The notes beneath the pieces were generated by a model, which was given only the letters and a program-made list of their open reading frames with translations, was not told where the DNA came from and did not search any database. The translations under genes and the position numbers were made by a program. Positions 7,354 through 15,401 of a stretch of 64,000 nt of DNA are shown piece after piece; within the stretch, counting starts at the first letter, position 1, and each line of letters opens with the position of its first letter. The stretch is taken from positions 1 through 64,000 of the forward strand of contig NZ_CP061093.1 of NCBI RefSeq assembly GCF_017654485.1, in the 5' to 3' direction. This DNA comes from Roseomonas marmotae (GTDB taxonomy: Bacteria; Pseudomonadota; Alphaproteobacteria; Acetobacterales; Acetobacteraceae).

Positions 7354-8679
7354 ATGGCGTTTTTGGTCGGCCAGGATCTGGTGGCCCTGCTGATGGGCCT
7401 CTCGCCGGAGGCGGCGCCGCGCCGCGCCGGCCTGCCGGCCGACCCGGCACAGGAATTCTCTCAACTGCTGGCCGGTCAGGCGCCGGAGATACCTGCCCCG
7501 CCAGCACCCGCCCTCCCGGCCAGCGGATCGGGACGCTTGCCCCCGGCGACGGCTTGGCCCTGGGAGACCCTGGCCGCCGCGGCCGAGGAAGCCGATGCGC
7601 TGGCCGGTGCATTCCATCTTCCGTCCATGTTGCCGGAAGGGTGGGACGGGGAGCGGGATGAGGTTCCCTGGCCTGAGGCTGCTGCGTCGGGCGCTGCTTC
7701 GCCTGACATGCCAGAGCCCGGGGCCGCGCCATGGCAGCCCCTGGTCCAGCCCCCCATCCCAGCCATCGCCGACCCGATGTCGCCGGTCCCCATATCCGCC
7801 GCGCTGCCCCACGCGGCCATACCCGCGAAGCCCGCCATGGCAGAGGAAATGCCCGCTGAGGCTGCCAGTCAGCCTTCCCCGGCGGCAGACTTCCAGGGTG
7901 ATGACGGCGGGCCCGTCCAGGCGACTGGCGCCGCCTCTGGCGCGGCGGCCACGCTCCTGCTTGCCACCGGCGCCGAGCGCCGGCACGAGGGGCGGTGGGA
8001 ATCCGGCCTCACCGCAGCAACGCTGCGGCCAGAGCGGGACTTCGATCCGCTGGAACCGAAGGCATCGCTCCCCAGGCCGCCCGAAGCTGCCAGCGCCGCC
8101 CCAGTGGCAGCGCTGGCCGGGGAAGCGCCTGGGGGCGGCCAGGTATCCGGCACCACACCCGGCCCCGGCGCTGCGGAGCCTGCCCCGACGCCACTGCTGC
8201 CCGCCGCGACGCTGCCGGAATCCCGGGGTGAGGCTCCGCGTCACACGGTGCCGGCCGCTCCGCCCACGCCCCGCCCATCTCCGATGGCCGAGGCAGGGCA
8301 TCAGATCGCACTGCGCGCGGCCCGCGCCGCGGCCCAGGGGGTGGAGAGCATTTCGGTCGATCTGCGTCCGCCTGAACTGGGCCGGGTCGAGCTGCGCCTG
8401 ACCTTCCAGGATGGCAGCGTGCAGGTCGCCCTGGCCGCCGAGCGCGCCGACACTTTCGAAGCCTTTCGCCAGGACCGGGCGAATCTGGAACTGCAGATGC
8501 AGCAGGCCGGACTGCAGCTCGGCGGCGGCGGGCTGGATCTGCAACACGGCCGATTGCCTCGTGAGGCTCCGGAACAGCCCCGGTCGGCCATTCCCGCCAA
8601 TACCGGCGAGGCTCCGGCGGAAGAGGCCACACACGCCCCCCGCCCGCCTTCGGACAGCCTGATCGACCTTATCGCCTAG
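7354..8679 (+). CDS. fliK: flagellar hook-length control protein FliK
   Basis: A 441-residue protein with the usual FliK build: a long low-complexity Pro/Ala-rich N-terminal ruler (about residues 1-310) and a conserved C-terminal hook-length domain. In that domain (about 320-400), 'ESISVDLRPPELGRVELRLTF' and 'VQVALAAERADTFEAFRQDRANLE' match the family. FliK is exported, measures the hook and switches FlhB to filament substrates. AGGAAG lies 8 nt before the ATG. flgD, the hook cap, follows after 26 nt, a common pairing. Confidence 0.9.
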   Translation: MAFLVGQDLVALLMGLSPEAAPRRAGLPADPAQEFSQLLAGQAPEIPAPPAPALPASGSGRLPPATAWPWETLAAAAEEADALAGAFHLPSMLPEGWDGERDEVPWPEAAASGAASPDMPEPGAAPWQPLVQPPIPAIADPMSPVPISAALPHAAIPAKPAMAEEMPAEAASQPSPAADFQGDDGGPVQATGAASGAAATLLLATGAERRHEGRWESGLTAATLRPERDFDPLEPKASLPRPPEAASAAPVAALAGEAPGGGQVSGTTPGPGAAEPAPTPLLPAATLPESRGEAPRHTVPAAPPTPRPSPMAEAGHQIALRAARAAAQGVESISVDLRPPELGRVELRLTFQDGSVQVALAAERADTFEAFRQDRANLELQMQQAGLQLGGGGLDLQHGRLPREAPEQPRSAIPANTGEAPAEEATHAPRPPSDSLIDLIA

Positions 8680-8705
8680 AAGCCCCTTCCGCAGGATCCC
8701 CTACC

Positions 8706-9395
8706 ATGGTCACCAGCACCTCCGCCATCGGCGCGACGAGCAGCGCCAGCGCCGGCAGCAGCGCCGCAACGACCAGCCTCAGCAGCAGCAGCCAGGATTT
8801 CGATCGCTTCCTGAAGCTGCTGACGGCGCAGATGAAGTATCAGGATCCCATGCAGCCGACGGACCCCACGCAGTTCGTGGCGCAACTGGCGCAGTTCTCC
8901 CAGGTGGAGCAGCAGACCAAGAGCAATACCCTGCTGCAATCCATCCTGACGGAGGTCAGCGGCACCGGCAGCCTGGTGCAGACGGCCGGCCTGATCGGTA
9001 AGAGCGTGCAGACCGGCATCAGCCATGTCACCTTGCCCGCCACCGGCTCCGCCGCGCCGGTCAGCGTTTCGATTCCCACCACCAGCATCCTGACGAATCT
9101 GAGAATCGAGGTGCTGGACAGCAACAGTCATGTGCTGCGATCCCTGCCCGTGTCAAAGGGCGATTCCAGCTTCACCTTCGATGGCCGTGACGCCAATGGC
9201 AGCCGCCTGCCCGCCGGCAATTATCCGCTGCGCGTAGTGGGCGAGAATGCCGGGAATATCCGCCAGGATGCCGGCACCATCAGCAGCGCCGGCAAGATCA
9301 CCGAAGTCCGCCGCGACCATGGCGGCAACTTCGTACTGGCGCTGGAGAACGGGAATACCGTCTCGCAGGACGACATCGCCCGCCTGACGCAATAG
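8706..9395 (+). CDS. flgD: flagellar hook-capping protein FlgD
   Basis: A 229-residue FlgD. After a Ser/Thr/Ala-rich N-terminus comes the conserved block 'FLKLLTAQMKYQDPMQPTD' and 'FVAQLAQFSQVEQQTKSN' (about residues 38-80). The C-terminal half carries the FlgD tudor/Ig-type region with 'FTFDGRDANGSRLPAGNYPL'. It caps the growing hook so that FlgE can polymerise. Last gene before a convergent boundary with the FliL-like gene. Confidence 0.93.
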   Translation: MVTSTSAIGATSSASAGSSAATTSLSSSSQDFDRFLKLLTAQMKYQDPMQPTDPTQFVAQLAQFSQVEQQTKSNTLLQSILTEVSGTGSLVQTAGLIGKSVQTGISHVTLPATGSAAPVSVSIPTTSILTNLRIEVLDSNSHVLRSLPVSKGDSSFTFDGRDANGSRLPAGNYPLRVVGENAGNIRQDAGTISSAGKITEVRRDHGGNFVLALENGNTVSQDDIARLTQ

Positions 9396-9417
9396 GCGCG
9401 CCCCGCGCGACGCCTCT

Positions 9418-9831
9418 TCAGCTGTGCAGCAGGCGCGTGATCACGACGTCCCGCAGCCCGTCCTCCCGCACCTGCGCCAGGCTGTCATAAAGGCTGTCCC
9501 GCAGTAGGGCCGGGTCAGTCTGGCCCGGCCGCAGCTGGTTGCGCTCCGACATGGCCATCAGTTTGCGGAGCACTGCCTGGCGCAGGCGTGGCGAGACATC
9601 CCTGAAGCCCTGGGTCTCGGCACTCCTGGTCTCCAGCGTGACGGAGACGACGACATAGCTCATCCGCCGGCCCGCCGCGGGCAGGTTCACGGTGAAATCT
9701 CCCAGCGCCAGGAACTCGTATTCCTTCTTTGCGGCCTCCGCTGCCACGGCCGGGCCGGCGCCCAGAGAGGAAGCCAGCAGCGCGGCGGCGAAGCAGCTCA
9801 GCAGGGCACGGCGGGACGACGATCTCGGCAT
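9418..9831 (-). CDS. small FliL-like exported protein (second FliL paralogue)
   Basis: A 137-residue protein with an N-terminal signal-like segment (RRALLSCFAAALLASSL, residues 7-23). The C-terminal domain has the FliL/stomatin-like pattern: 'YEFLALGDFTVNLPAAG', 'YVVVSVTLETRS', a helical middle, and an end reading 'EDGLRDVVITRLL', which parallels the end of the main FliL (GRVRDVLITGLVL). FliL acts at the stator-rotor interface. The start at 9831 was chosen because it begins the signal segment. It lies 91 nt after flhB and is probably the tail of the flgB-flhB operon. The FliL assignment is by pattern and is moderate. Confidence 0.6.
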   Translation of the reverse strand: MPRSSSRRALLSCFAAALLASSLGAGPAVAAEAAKKEYEFLALGDFTVNLPAAGRRMSYVVVSVTLETRSAETQGFRDVSPRLRQAVLRKLMAMSERNQLRPGQTDPALLRDSLYDSLAQVREDGLRDVVITRLLHS

Positions 9832-9922
9832 GGCGGCACTCCGGCTCAGGGCAGCGCGAATGTCGCAGTGCACCCTGCGGACGGTCAACAAGAATGTCTC
9901 ATTTTCTGTGACGCCGCTAAAT

Positions 9923-11002
9923 TTATGCCTTGCGGCGCGCTGCACCCTGCTGTGCCCAGATGATGCCGATGACCCTGGCCACCGCCTCGAAATGCGCCGG
10001 CGGGATGGTCTCGCCCAGTTCCACTGAAGCATGAAGCGCGCGTGCCAGCGGCTTGTCTTCCACTACGGCCACACCGGCGGCCTCGGCCAGCGCGCGGATC
10101 CGCAGTGCCAGCGCATCGACGCCCTTGGCGACGCAGACCGGCGCATGGTCCTGCCCGCGCTCATAGCGCAGGGCCACGGCGAAATGGGTGGGATTGGCCA
10201 GCACCACCGTCGCCGTCGGCACATCAGCCATCATCCGCCGCTGCGAGCCCTGGCGCTGCTTTCTGCGCCGCGCGGCTTTCAAATGTGGGTCGCCCTCAGT
10301 GGAGCGCATCTCCTCCCGCATCTCCTGCAGGGTCATGCGCTGGCGCCGGGCATAGTGGAAGCGCTGAAAGCCGATATCCACAACCGCGATCACGGCCGCC
10401 ACCAATGTCACCGCCCCCAGCACGGCGACGATCATCTGGAAGATGATGCCGGGGAAGGCCGCCGGGTCCAGCGCCGCCATGCCAGCGCTGTCACGGTAGA
10501 GCGGGCGGCCCACGATCCAGCAGGCCATCGCCACGGCTCCGGCCTTGACCATGTTCTTGCCGAACTCGAACAGGCTTTTCGGCCCGAGGATCCGCTTGAG
10601 GCCCGCCATCGGCGAGATGTGGGAGAACTTGGGCCGCAGCCGCTCCCCCGATACCACCACGGTATTCTGCAGCAGATGCGGCAGCAGCGCGCCTGCCATC
10701 AGCAGCCCGAAGACCGGCAGCAGCGCGATGGCCATGGCCTGTGCCACCGTTTGGCCGGCGGCGCGGAAGCCCAACGCGTTCAGGGCCAGGAAGGCCTCCG
10801 GCTGCTCGATCAGCGGCAGCAGCACCTCACCCACCCGCCGCGTCGCCAGGCCCCCGGCTAGGCCGATGGCCAGCAGCATCGCGGCATAGAGGCCGAAGTT
10901 GGAACCCTCACGCGAGGAGGGTACATCGCCCTTCTGCCGCGCCTGCTCCAGCTTGCGCGGAGAGGCGTCGAGGGTTTTCTCCTGGCCGCTTTCCTCCGCC
11001 AT
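9923..11002 (-). CDS. flhB: flagellar export apparatus switch protein FlhB
   Basis: A 359-residue FlhB of normal length. The start 'EKTLDASPRKLEQARQKG' is the family signature. Four membrane segments lie in the first 200 residues. The autocleavage site NPTH is in 'VVLANPTHFAVALRY' near residue 270. FlhB works with FlhA in the export gate and, after cleavage, switches from hook to filament substrates under FliK control. It overlaps the fliR stop. Order fliQ-flhA-fliR-flhB is conserved in many bacteria. Confidence 0.95.
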   Translation of the reverse strand: MAEESGQEKTLDASPRKLEQARQKGDVPSSREGSNFGLYAAMLLAIGLAGGLATRRVGEVLLPLIEQPEAFLALNALGFRAAGQTVAQAMAIALLPVFGLLMAGALLPHLLQNTVVVSGERLRPKFSHISPMAGLKRILGPKSLFEFGKNMVKAGAVAMACWIVGRPLYRDSAGMAALDPAAFPGIIFQMIVAVLGAVTLVAAVIAVVDIGFQRFHYARRQRMTLQEMREEMRSTEGDPHLKAARRRKQRQGSQRRMMADVPTATVVLANPTHFAVALRYERGQDHAPVCVAKGVDALALRIRALAEAAGVAVVEDKPLARALHASVELGETIPPAHFEAVARVIGIIWAQQGAARRKA

Positions 11003-11763
11003 CAGCGCGGCAGGGTAAAGGCATCGGCATAGGCGCCGAGGCTCTCATGCAGGATGTCGGGCGCGACAGCGGCCAGCAGTTGCAATCCCACGAGCAGCAG
11101 CGCCGGGGCGCCGATCATGAAAACCGGCATGGTCGGCATGGCGCGGTTGATGCCGGCCATGGCGAGGTTGAAGAGCATGGCCAGCGCCAGGAAGGGCATG
11201 GCGAACTGCAGGGCCAGGCGGAAGCCGCGCGCCGCCATCTCCGCCACCATCTGCGCCGAGGGCGCCAGCGGCGGCGGCGCGCCCAGCGGCACCATGGCGT
11301 AACTCTCGGCCAGGGCACGCAGCCCGCTGTGATGCCCGCCGATGGTGAAGAGCGCCGCGAGCCCCCCGGCATAAAGCGCTGCGCCGATCGCGGCGGACTG
11401 ATCGGCCCCGAGGCCGAGGACGAAGGCGTTGCTGAGGCCGATACTCTGGCCGATCACCTGCCCTGCTGTCTGGATGGCCGAGAGCAGCAGGCGGGAGAGG
11501 GTGCCGAGCAGCGTGCCCGTCGTCACCTCCATCGCCACGGCGGCCAGGACGGCCCAGACCCCCGGCACCGGCAGCGCCGGCCCCGCCAGCGGCGCGATGC
11601 AGAGGGCGGCGGCCAGCCCGGCCAGCAGGCGCACCCGCACCGGCACGCTCTGCTCGCCGAAGCCCGGCAGCAGCATGAAGGCGGCCGAGATGCGGCAGAA
11701 GACCAGCGCCAGCCGGTAGATCTCGGCCGGCAGCCAGGCGGCCAGGGGCAGGGCGCCTTCCAC
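11002..11763 (-). CDS. fliR: flagellar export gate protein FliR
   Basis: A 253-residue polytopic membrane protein with the FliR features 'FCRISAAFMLLPGFGEQSVPVRVRL' split around residues 20-45 and 'QTAGQVIGQSIGLSNAF' near residue 100. It forms the export-gate complex with FliP and FliQ. It starts 2 nt after the flhA stop and overlaps flhB, so the three are translationally linked. Confidence 0.93.
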   Translation of the reverse strand: MEGALPLAAWLPAEIYRLALVFCRISAAFMLLPGFGEQSVPVRVRLLAGLAAALCIAPLAGPALPVPGVWAVLAAVAMEVTTGTLLGTLSRLLLSAIQTAGQVIGQSIGLSNAFVLGLGADQSAAIGAALYAGGLAALFTIGGHHSGLRALAESYAMVPLGAPPPLAPSAQMVAEMAARGFRLALQFAMPFLALAMLFNLAMAGINRAMPTMPVFMIGAPALLLVGLQLLAAVAPDILHESLGAYADAFTLPR

Positions 11764-11765
11764 CG

Positions 11766-13829
11766 TCAGATCTGGCCCACGGTTCGTAGCTTGGCGCGCT
11801 GATGCACCTCGGCATGGGAGATCACGGCGATGGTGGGATTGATGCGCTCCACCAGGTGCCGCACGAAGGGCCGTACCTGGGCGGAAGTCAGCACCGCCGG
11901 CCAGTCGCCCCTGGCGGAGGCCTCGGCGATGCGGGTGCGTGTGGCGCTGACGAGATCCTGGATCTTGCTGGGCGCCATGGCGAAGCTGCGGTGGTCGCCT
12001 TCCTCATGGATGGCGGTCCCGACCTCCTGCTCCCATTCCGGCGAGAGCAGGATGGCGGTGATATAGCCGTCTTCCTGGGCCAGCCCGCGGCAGATCTGCA
12101 GGGAGAGGCGCTGGCGCACATGCTCCGTCAGCAGGGAGACGTTGCGGGTGGAGCCGGCGGCTTCATGCAGCGCCTCCAGGATCAGCGGCAGGTTGCGGAT
12201 GGAGACGCGCTCGGCCAGCAGGGTCGCCAGCACCTTCTGCACGGTGGCCAGCGGCAGGATGGCGGGGATGAGGTCGGAGACCAGCCGCTGCTGCTCCTTC
12301 TCCAGCCCGTCCAGCAGCTTCTGGGTGGCGGCATAGCCCTGCAACTGGGCCATATAGCCCTTCAGCACCTCCGAGAGATGCGTGGTCAGCACCGTCTCGG
12401 CATCGACGACCGTCAGGCCCTGGGCCATGGCGCCTTCGCGCAGATGCGGCTCGATCCAGCGGGCGCGGATCCTGAAGCTGGGCTCCAGGGTGTCGATGCC
12501 AGGCACGGTGATCTCCTGCCCGCCGGGGGCGAAGGCGAGCAGCTTGCCCAGCATCAGCGTCTCCCGCGCCACCTCCACGCCCTGGACCTGCACCGAATAA
12601 TCGCCGGAGCCGAGGTCCATATTGTCCTTGATGCGGACAGCCGGAAGGATGAAGCCGAATTCCAGACCGAAGGCGCGGCGCAGCTTCCTGATCTTCTCGG
12701 TCAGCCCGCCCTGCCGGCCCGAGGTCAGCGAGACCAGTCCCATGCCGAGTTCCAGCCGGACATCATCCACGCGGATCAGCTCGGCCATGGATTCCTCGCG
12801 CGTCGCGGTCTCCGCCTCCGGTTCCCCGGCCGCTGCGGCCTCGGCGCGGCGCTGCACGGTGCGATGCGCGAACCAGCCACCGCCGGCGGCAATGACGGAC
12901 AGCGCCATGAAGGGCAGGAAGGGCAGGCCAGGAAGCACGGCGAACAGCATGGAAAGGCCGGCCGCGAGGTAGAGCGGCTTCGGCTGCGCGCCGAGCTGGC
13001 TGATGAAGGCCTTGTCGGTGGAGCCGCGCACGCTGCCCTTGGAGACCAGCATACCCGCGCCGACCGAGACGATCAGCCCGGGGATCTGCGAGACGATTCC
13101 ATCGCCGACGGCCAGGGTGACGTAGTTGCCCGCCGCCGACGGCAGATCCATCCCGTGCCGGAGGGTGCCCACGATGATGCCGCCGAGCACATTGACGACG
13201 GTGACGATGATGGAGGCGATGGCATCGCCGCGCACGAATTTGGAGGCGCCGTCCATGGCGCCGAAAAAGGAATTCTCATCCTCCAGCTCCCGCCGCCGCC
13301 GCTTGGATTCCGCATCGTCGATGGAGCCGGCTGCAAGATCAGCGTCGATCGCCATCTGCTTGCCGGGCATGGCATCCAGGCTGAAACGCGCCGCGACCTC
13401 GGCGATACGGCCCGCGCCCTTGGTCACGACAATGAAGTTGACGATGATCAGGATGGTGAAGACGATGACGCCGATAATGAAGTCGCCGCCGACGACGAAG
13501 CTGGCGAAGCCGTGGATGACGCTGCCGGCCGCATCCAGCCCCTGATGGCCATTTGCCAGGATCAGGCGCGTGGTGGCGAGGTTCAGCGCCAGTCGCAGCA
13601 GGGTCGCCACCAGCAGCACGGTGGGGAAGACGGAGAAGTCCAGCGGCCGCTCGATCCAGATGGCGACCATCAGGATCAGCACGGAGAGGGTGATGGAGGT
13701 GGCCAGGCCAAGATCGACCAGCCAGCTCGGCATCAGCAGTACCAGCACCGCCAGCAGCACCACCATGGCCGCCGCGAAAAGCAGATCCTGATGTCCGACG
13801 GCGCGGCTCAGGCGCGCGAGGACGCTCAT
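11766..13829 (-). CDS. flhA: flagellar export gate protein FlhA
   Basis: A 687-residue FlhA. The first 320 residues hold about eight membrane helices with the conserved FHIPEP-type loop (AEVAARFSLDAMPGKQMAID, near residue 140). The remainder is the cytoplasmic nonameric ring domain that docks export chaperone-substrate complexes (DVRLELGMGLVSL, ITVPGIDTLEPSF, VVDAETVLTTHLSE). Length is typical. It lies between fliQ (4 nt) and fliR (2 nt). Confidence 0.96.
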   Translation of the reverse strand: MSVLARLSRAVGHQDLLFAAAMVVLLAVLVLLMPSWLVDLGLATSITLSVLILMVAIWIERPLDFSVFPTVLLVATLLRLALNLATTRLILANGHQGLDAAGSVIHGFASFVVGGDFIIGVIVFTILIIVNFIVVTKGAGRIAEVAARFSLDAMPGKQMAIDADLAAGSIDDAESKRRRRELEDENSFFGAMDGASKFVRGDAIASIIVTVVNVLGGIIVGTLRHGMDLPSAAGNYVTLAVGDGIVSQIPGLIVSVGAGMLVSKGSVRGSTDKAFISQLGAQPKPLYLAAGLSMLFAVLPGLPFLPFMALSVIAAGGGWFAHRTVQRRAEAAAAGEPEAETATREESMAELIRVDDVRLELGMGLVSLTSGRQGGLTEKIRKLRRAFGLEFGFILPAVRIKDNMDLGSGDYSVQVQGVEVARETLMLGKLLAFAPGGQEITVPGIDTLEPSFRIRARWIEPHLREGAMAQGLTVVDAETVLTTHLSEVLKGYMAQLQGYAATQKLLDGLEKEQQRLVSDLIPAILPLATVQKVLATLLAERVSIRNLPLILEALHEAAGSTRNVSLLTEHVRQRLSLQICRGLAQEDGYITAILLSPEWEQEVGTAIHEEGDHRSFAMAPSKIQDLVSATRTRIAEASARGDWPAVLTSAQVRPFVRHLVERINPTIAVISHAEVHQRAKLRTVGQI

Positions 13830-13833
13830 GCTC

Positions 13834-14097
13834 TCAGAGCCCCACGATCAGCTGCGCGATCTCTTCCGTGTAGGTCTGCAGCGCCGCGAAGCCGAGCGGC
13901 AGCGACAGCATGACCGCGACCATGGTCATGATGATCTTCGGCACATAGGAGAGCGTGACCTCCTGGATCTGCGTCAGCGCCTGGAAGAGGGAGACGGCGA
14001 CGCCGGTGATCAACGCCGCCATCAAAGGCGGCCCGGCCACCACCGCGGTGGTATAGAAGCCGTTGCGCAGGACCTCGATGACATCGCCCTCGTTCAT
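13834..14097 (-). CDS. fliQ: flagellar export gate protein FliQ
   Basis: An 87-residue protein with two membrane helices and the family loop 'SLFQALTQIQEVTLSYVPK'. Length is typical (about 89). It packs with FliP and FliR in the export gate. It is located between fliE and flhA. Confidence 0.93.
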   Translation of the reverse strand: MNEGDVIEVLRNGFYTTAVVAGPPLMAALITGVAVSLFQALTQIQEVTLSYVPKIIMTMVAVMLSLPLGFAALQTYTEEIAQLIVGL

Positions 14098-14105
14098 GGC
14101 CCGCC

Positions 14106-14396
14106 TCAGACCGCCATGCGCAGCACGTCGGAATAGGCGCCGACCACCTTGTCCCGCAGCTGCGTCATCGTCTGCACGGTCAGCTCGGCGGCGCTGGCGG
14201 CCTGCACGACCTCCTGCACATCCGCCGTGCCGGCCACGCCTCGCGCGCTGACCACCTCCGCGCGCCGCAGCGTGGCCAGCGCGTCGCGCGCGGCACCGCT
14301 GACCATGCTGCCGAAATCCGCCGAGGGCGTGGCATTCGCGCCATAAGCGCGCAGGGCCGCCGAAACCGGCATGATGGCCGGAACCGGATTAGACAT
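14106..14396 (-). CDS. fliE: flagellar hook-basal body protein FliE
   Basis: A 96-residue FliE, which joins the MS ring to the rod. The conserved C-terminal half is visible: 'VQAASAAELTVQTMTQLRDKVVGAYSDVLRMAV' in outline, ending in the family 'AYxDvlrM' motif. It follows flgC directly (2 nt), the standard flgB-flgC-fliE order. Confidence 0.93.
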   Translation of the reverse strand: MSNPVPAIMPVSAALRAYGANATPSADFGSMVSGAARDALATLRRAEVVSARGVAGTADVQEVVQAASAAELTVQTMTQLRDKVVGAYSDVLRMAV

Positions 14397-14398
14397 GT

Positions 14399-14839
14399 CT
14401 AAGACCTCAGGATGTCCAGGGTTTTGCCGTAGAGGGAGCGGGCCTGTTGCATGACGGCGATGCCGGCCTCGTAGCTGCGCTGGGCGCCGCGCAGGTCGGC
14501 CTGTTCCAGCAGCGTGTCGACATTGGGCAGCTTCACATAGCCCAGCGCATCCGCTGCCGGATGGGCGGGGTCATACTGCGTGCGGAAGTCCCGCTGATCG
14601 CCCATGATGCTGCCGGTGCGCAGGAGCGAGGCCCCCGTGGCGCGGTCCACCGTCTGCCGGAAGGAGAGGAGCTTGCGCCGGTAGGGATCGCCTCCCGGCA
14701 CGGCGGCAGTGGAGGAGGCATTGGCGATATTCTCCGCCGCCACCCGCATCCGCACCGCCTGGCTGTTCATGCCGGAGGCCGCAGTGGCCATGGCCTGGGT
14801 CAGCGGCCCGGCGCCGCCGATGGGCTCCACGCGGATCAT
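14399..14839 (-). CDS. flgC: flagellar proximal rod protein FlgC
   Basis: A 146-residue rod protein. It has the N-terminal rod motif 'MRVAAENIANASSTAA' (residues 31-46), the FlgC-type 'DPYRRKLLSF' (51-60) and the C-terminal rod helix 'DLRGAQRSYEAGIAVMQQAR'. The start at 14839 overlaps the flgB stop by one base. The N-terminus is slightly longer than in some homologues (GGAGPLTQAMATAASGM). Confidence 0.94.
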   Translation of the reverse strand: MIRVEPIGGAGPLTQAMATAASGMNSQAVRMRVAAENIANASSTAAVPGGDPYRRKLLSFRQTVDRATGASLLRTGSIMGDQRDFRTQYDPAHPAADALGYVKLPNVDTLLEQADLRGAQRSYEAGIAVMQQARSLYGKTLDILRS

Positions 14840-15243
14840 CAGCGGCTGCTCACGGCCGTGCGCAGCAGGGCGGCGCTGCGCTTGTAGACGACGGTGGCGA
14901 GGTCGTAGTTCTTCGCCACGTCGGCCTGTTTCACCATCTGCTCCTCCAGATCCACGGTATTGCCGCCCGGGTCCTCGCTGTAGGAATTCGCACGATCTGC
15001 GGTGATGTTGACGCCGCCCCGGCTGCTGCCGAAATGGCCGGGCTGGCTGCCCGCCAGCCGCAGCGGCGCGGCGCCACCCTGGGTCCGCAGCAGGGCGCTT
15101 TCGAACTGGAAAGGCCTCACATCCCGCGCTTGGAAACCGGGCGTATCGGCATTGGCGATGTTCTGCGCGAGCACATTCTGCCGCTCCGCCAGATGCCGCA
15201 TCCGGGCGCCGGTGATGCGGAAGACGTCGATGCCATCGAGCAT
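14839..15243 (-). CDS. flgB: flagellar proximal rod protein FlgB
   Basis: A 134-residue FlgB. The motif 'LAQNIANADTPGFQARDV' (residues 25-42) and the C-terminal 'VDLEEQMVKQADVAKNYDLATVVYK' region in outline are diagnostic. First gene of an eight-gene leftward operon that reaches the small fliL-like gene. A TATGCGAAAAATA element lies 77 nt upstream (core to start). The divergent neighbour is fliI. Confidence 0.95.
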   Translation of the reverse strand: MLDGIDVFRITGARMRHLAERQNVLAQNIANADTPGFQARDVRPFQFESALLRTQGGAAPLRLAGSQPGHFGSSRGGVNITADRANSYSEDPGGNTVDLEEQMVKQADVAKNYDLATVVYKRSAALLRTAVSSR

Positions 15244-15310
15244 GTGGAGAAACCTGCTCCCTGCGGATCCTGTATCCCAGGCATAGCCTCTGCCTTGCGG
15301 GCATGTCGAG

Positions 15311-15323
15311 TATTTTTCGCATA
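15311..15323 (-). promoter_or_regulatory. TGCGAAAA element upstream of flgB
   Basis: TATGCGAAAAATA on the minus strand, core 77 nt before flgB. A second similar string (TTTGCGAAAATATT, minus strand, core at 15419) lies inside the first codons of fliI, also pointing at flgB. Confidence 0.6.
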
Positions 15324-15401
15324 GACGGGTCGCGTGTTTGCCGCCAGGATATCGCCGCACCATCAGGCCTTCAGCGGCCGTTGGCAGAAGGCAGCACGGC
15401 C

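Noticed and set aside
6280..8634. 784-codon minus-strand open frame across cheY-cheZ-fliK
   Set aside because: It is antisense to three well-supported genes and has low-complexity composition; long antisense frames are expected in GC-rich DNA.
11802..13913. 703-codon plus-strand open frame opposite flhA
   Set aside because: His/Asp/Gln-rich product with no recognisable domain; a shadow of the highly conserved flhA.
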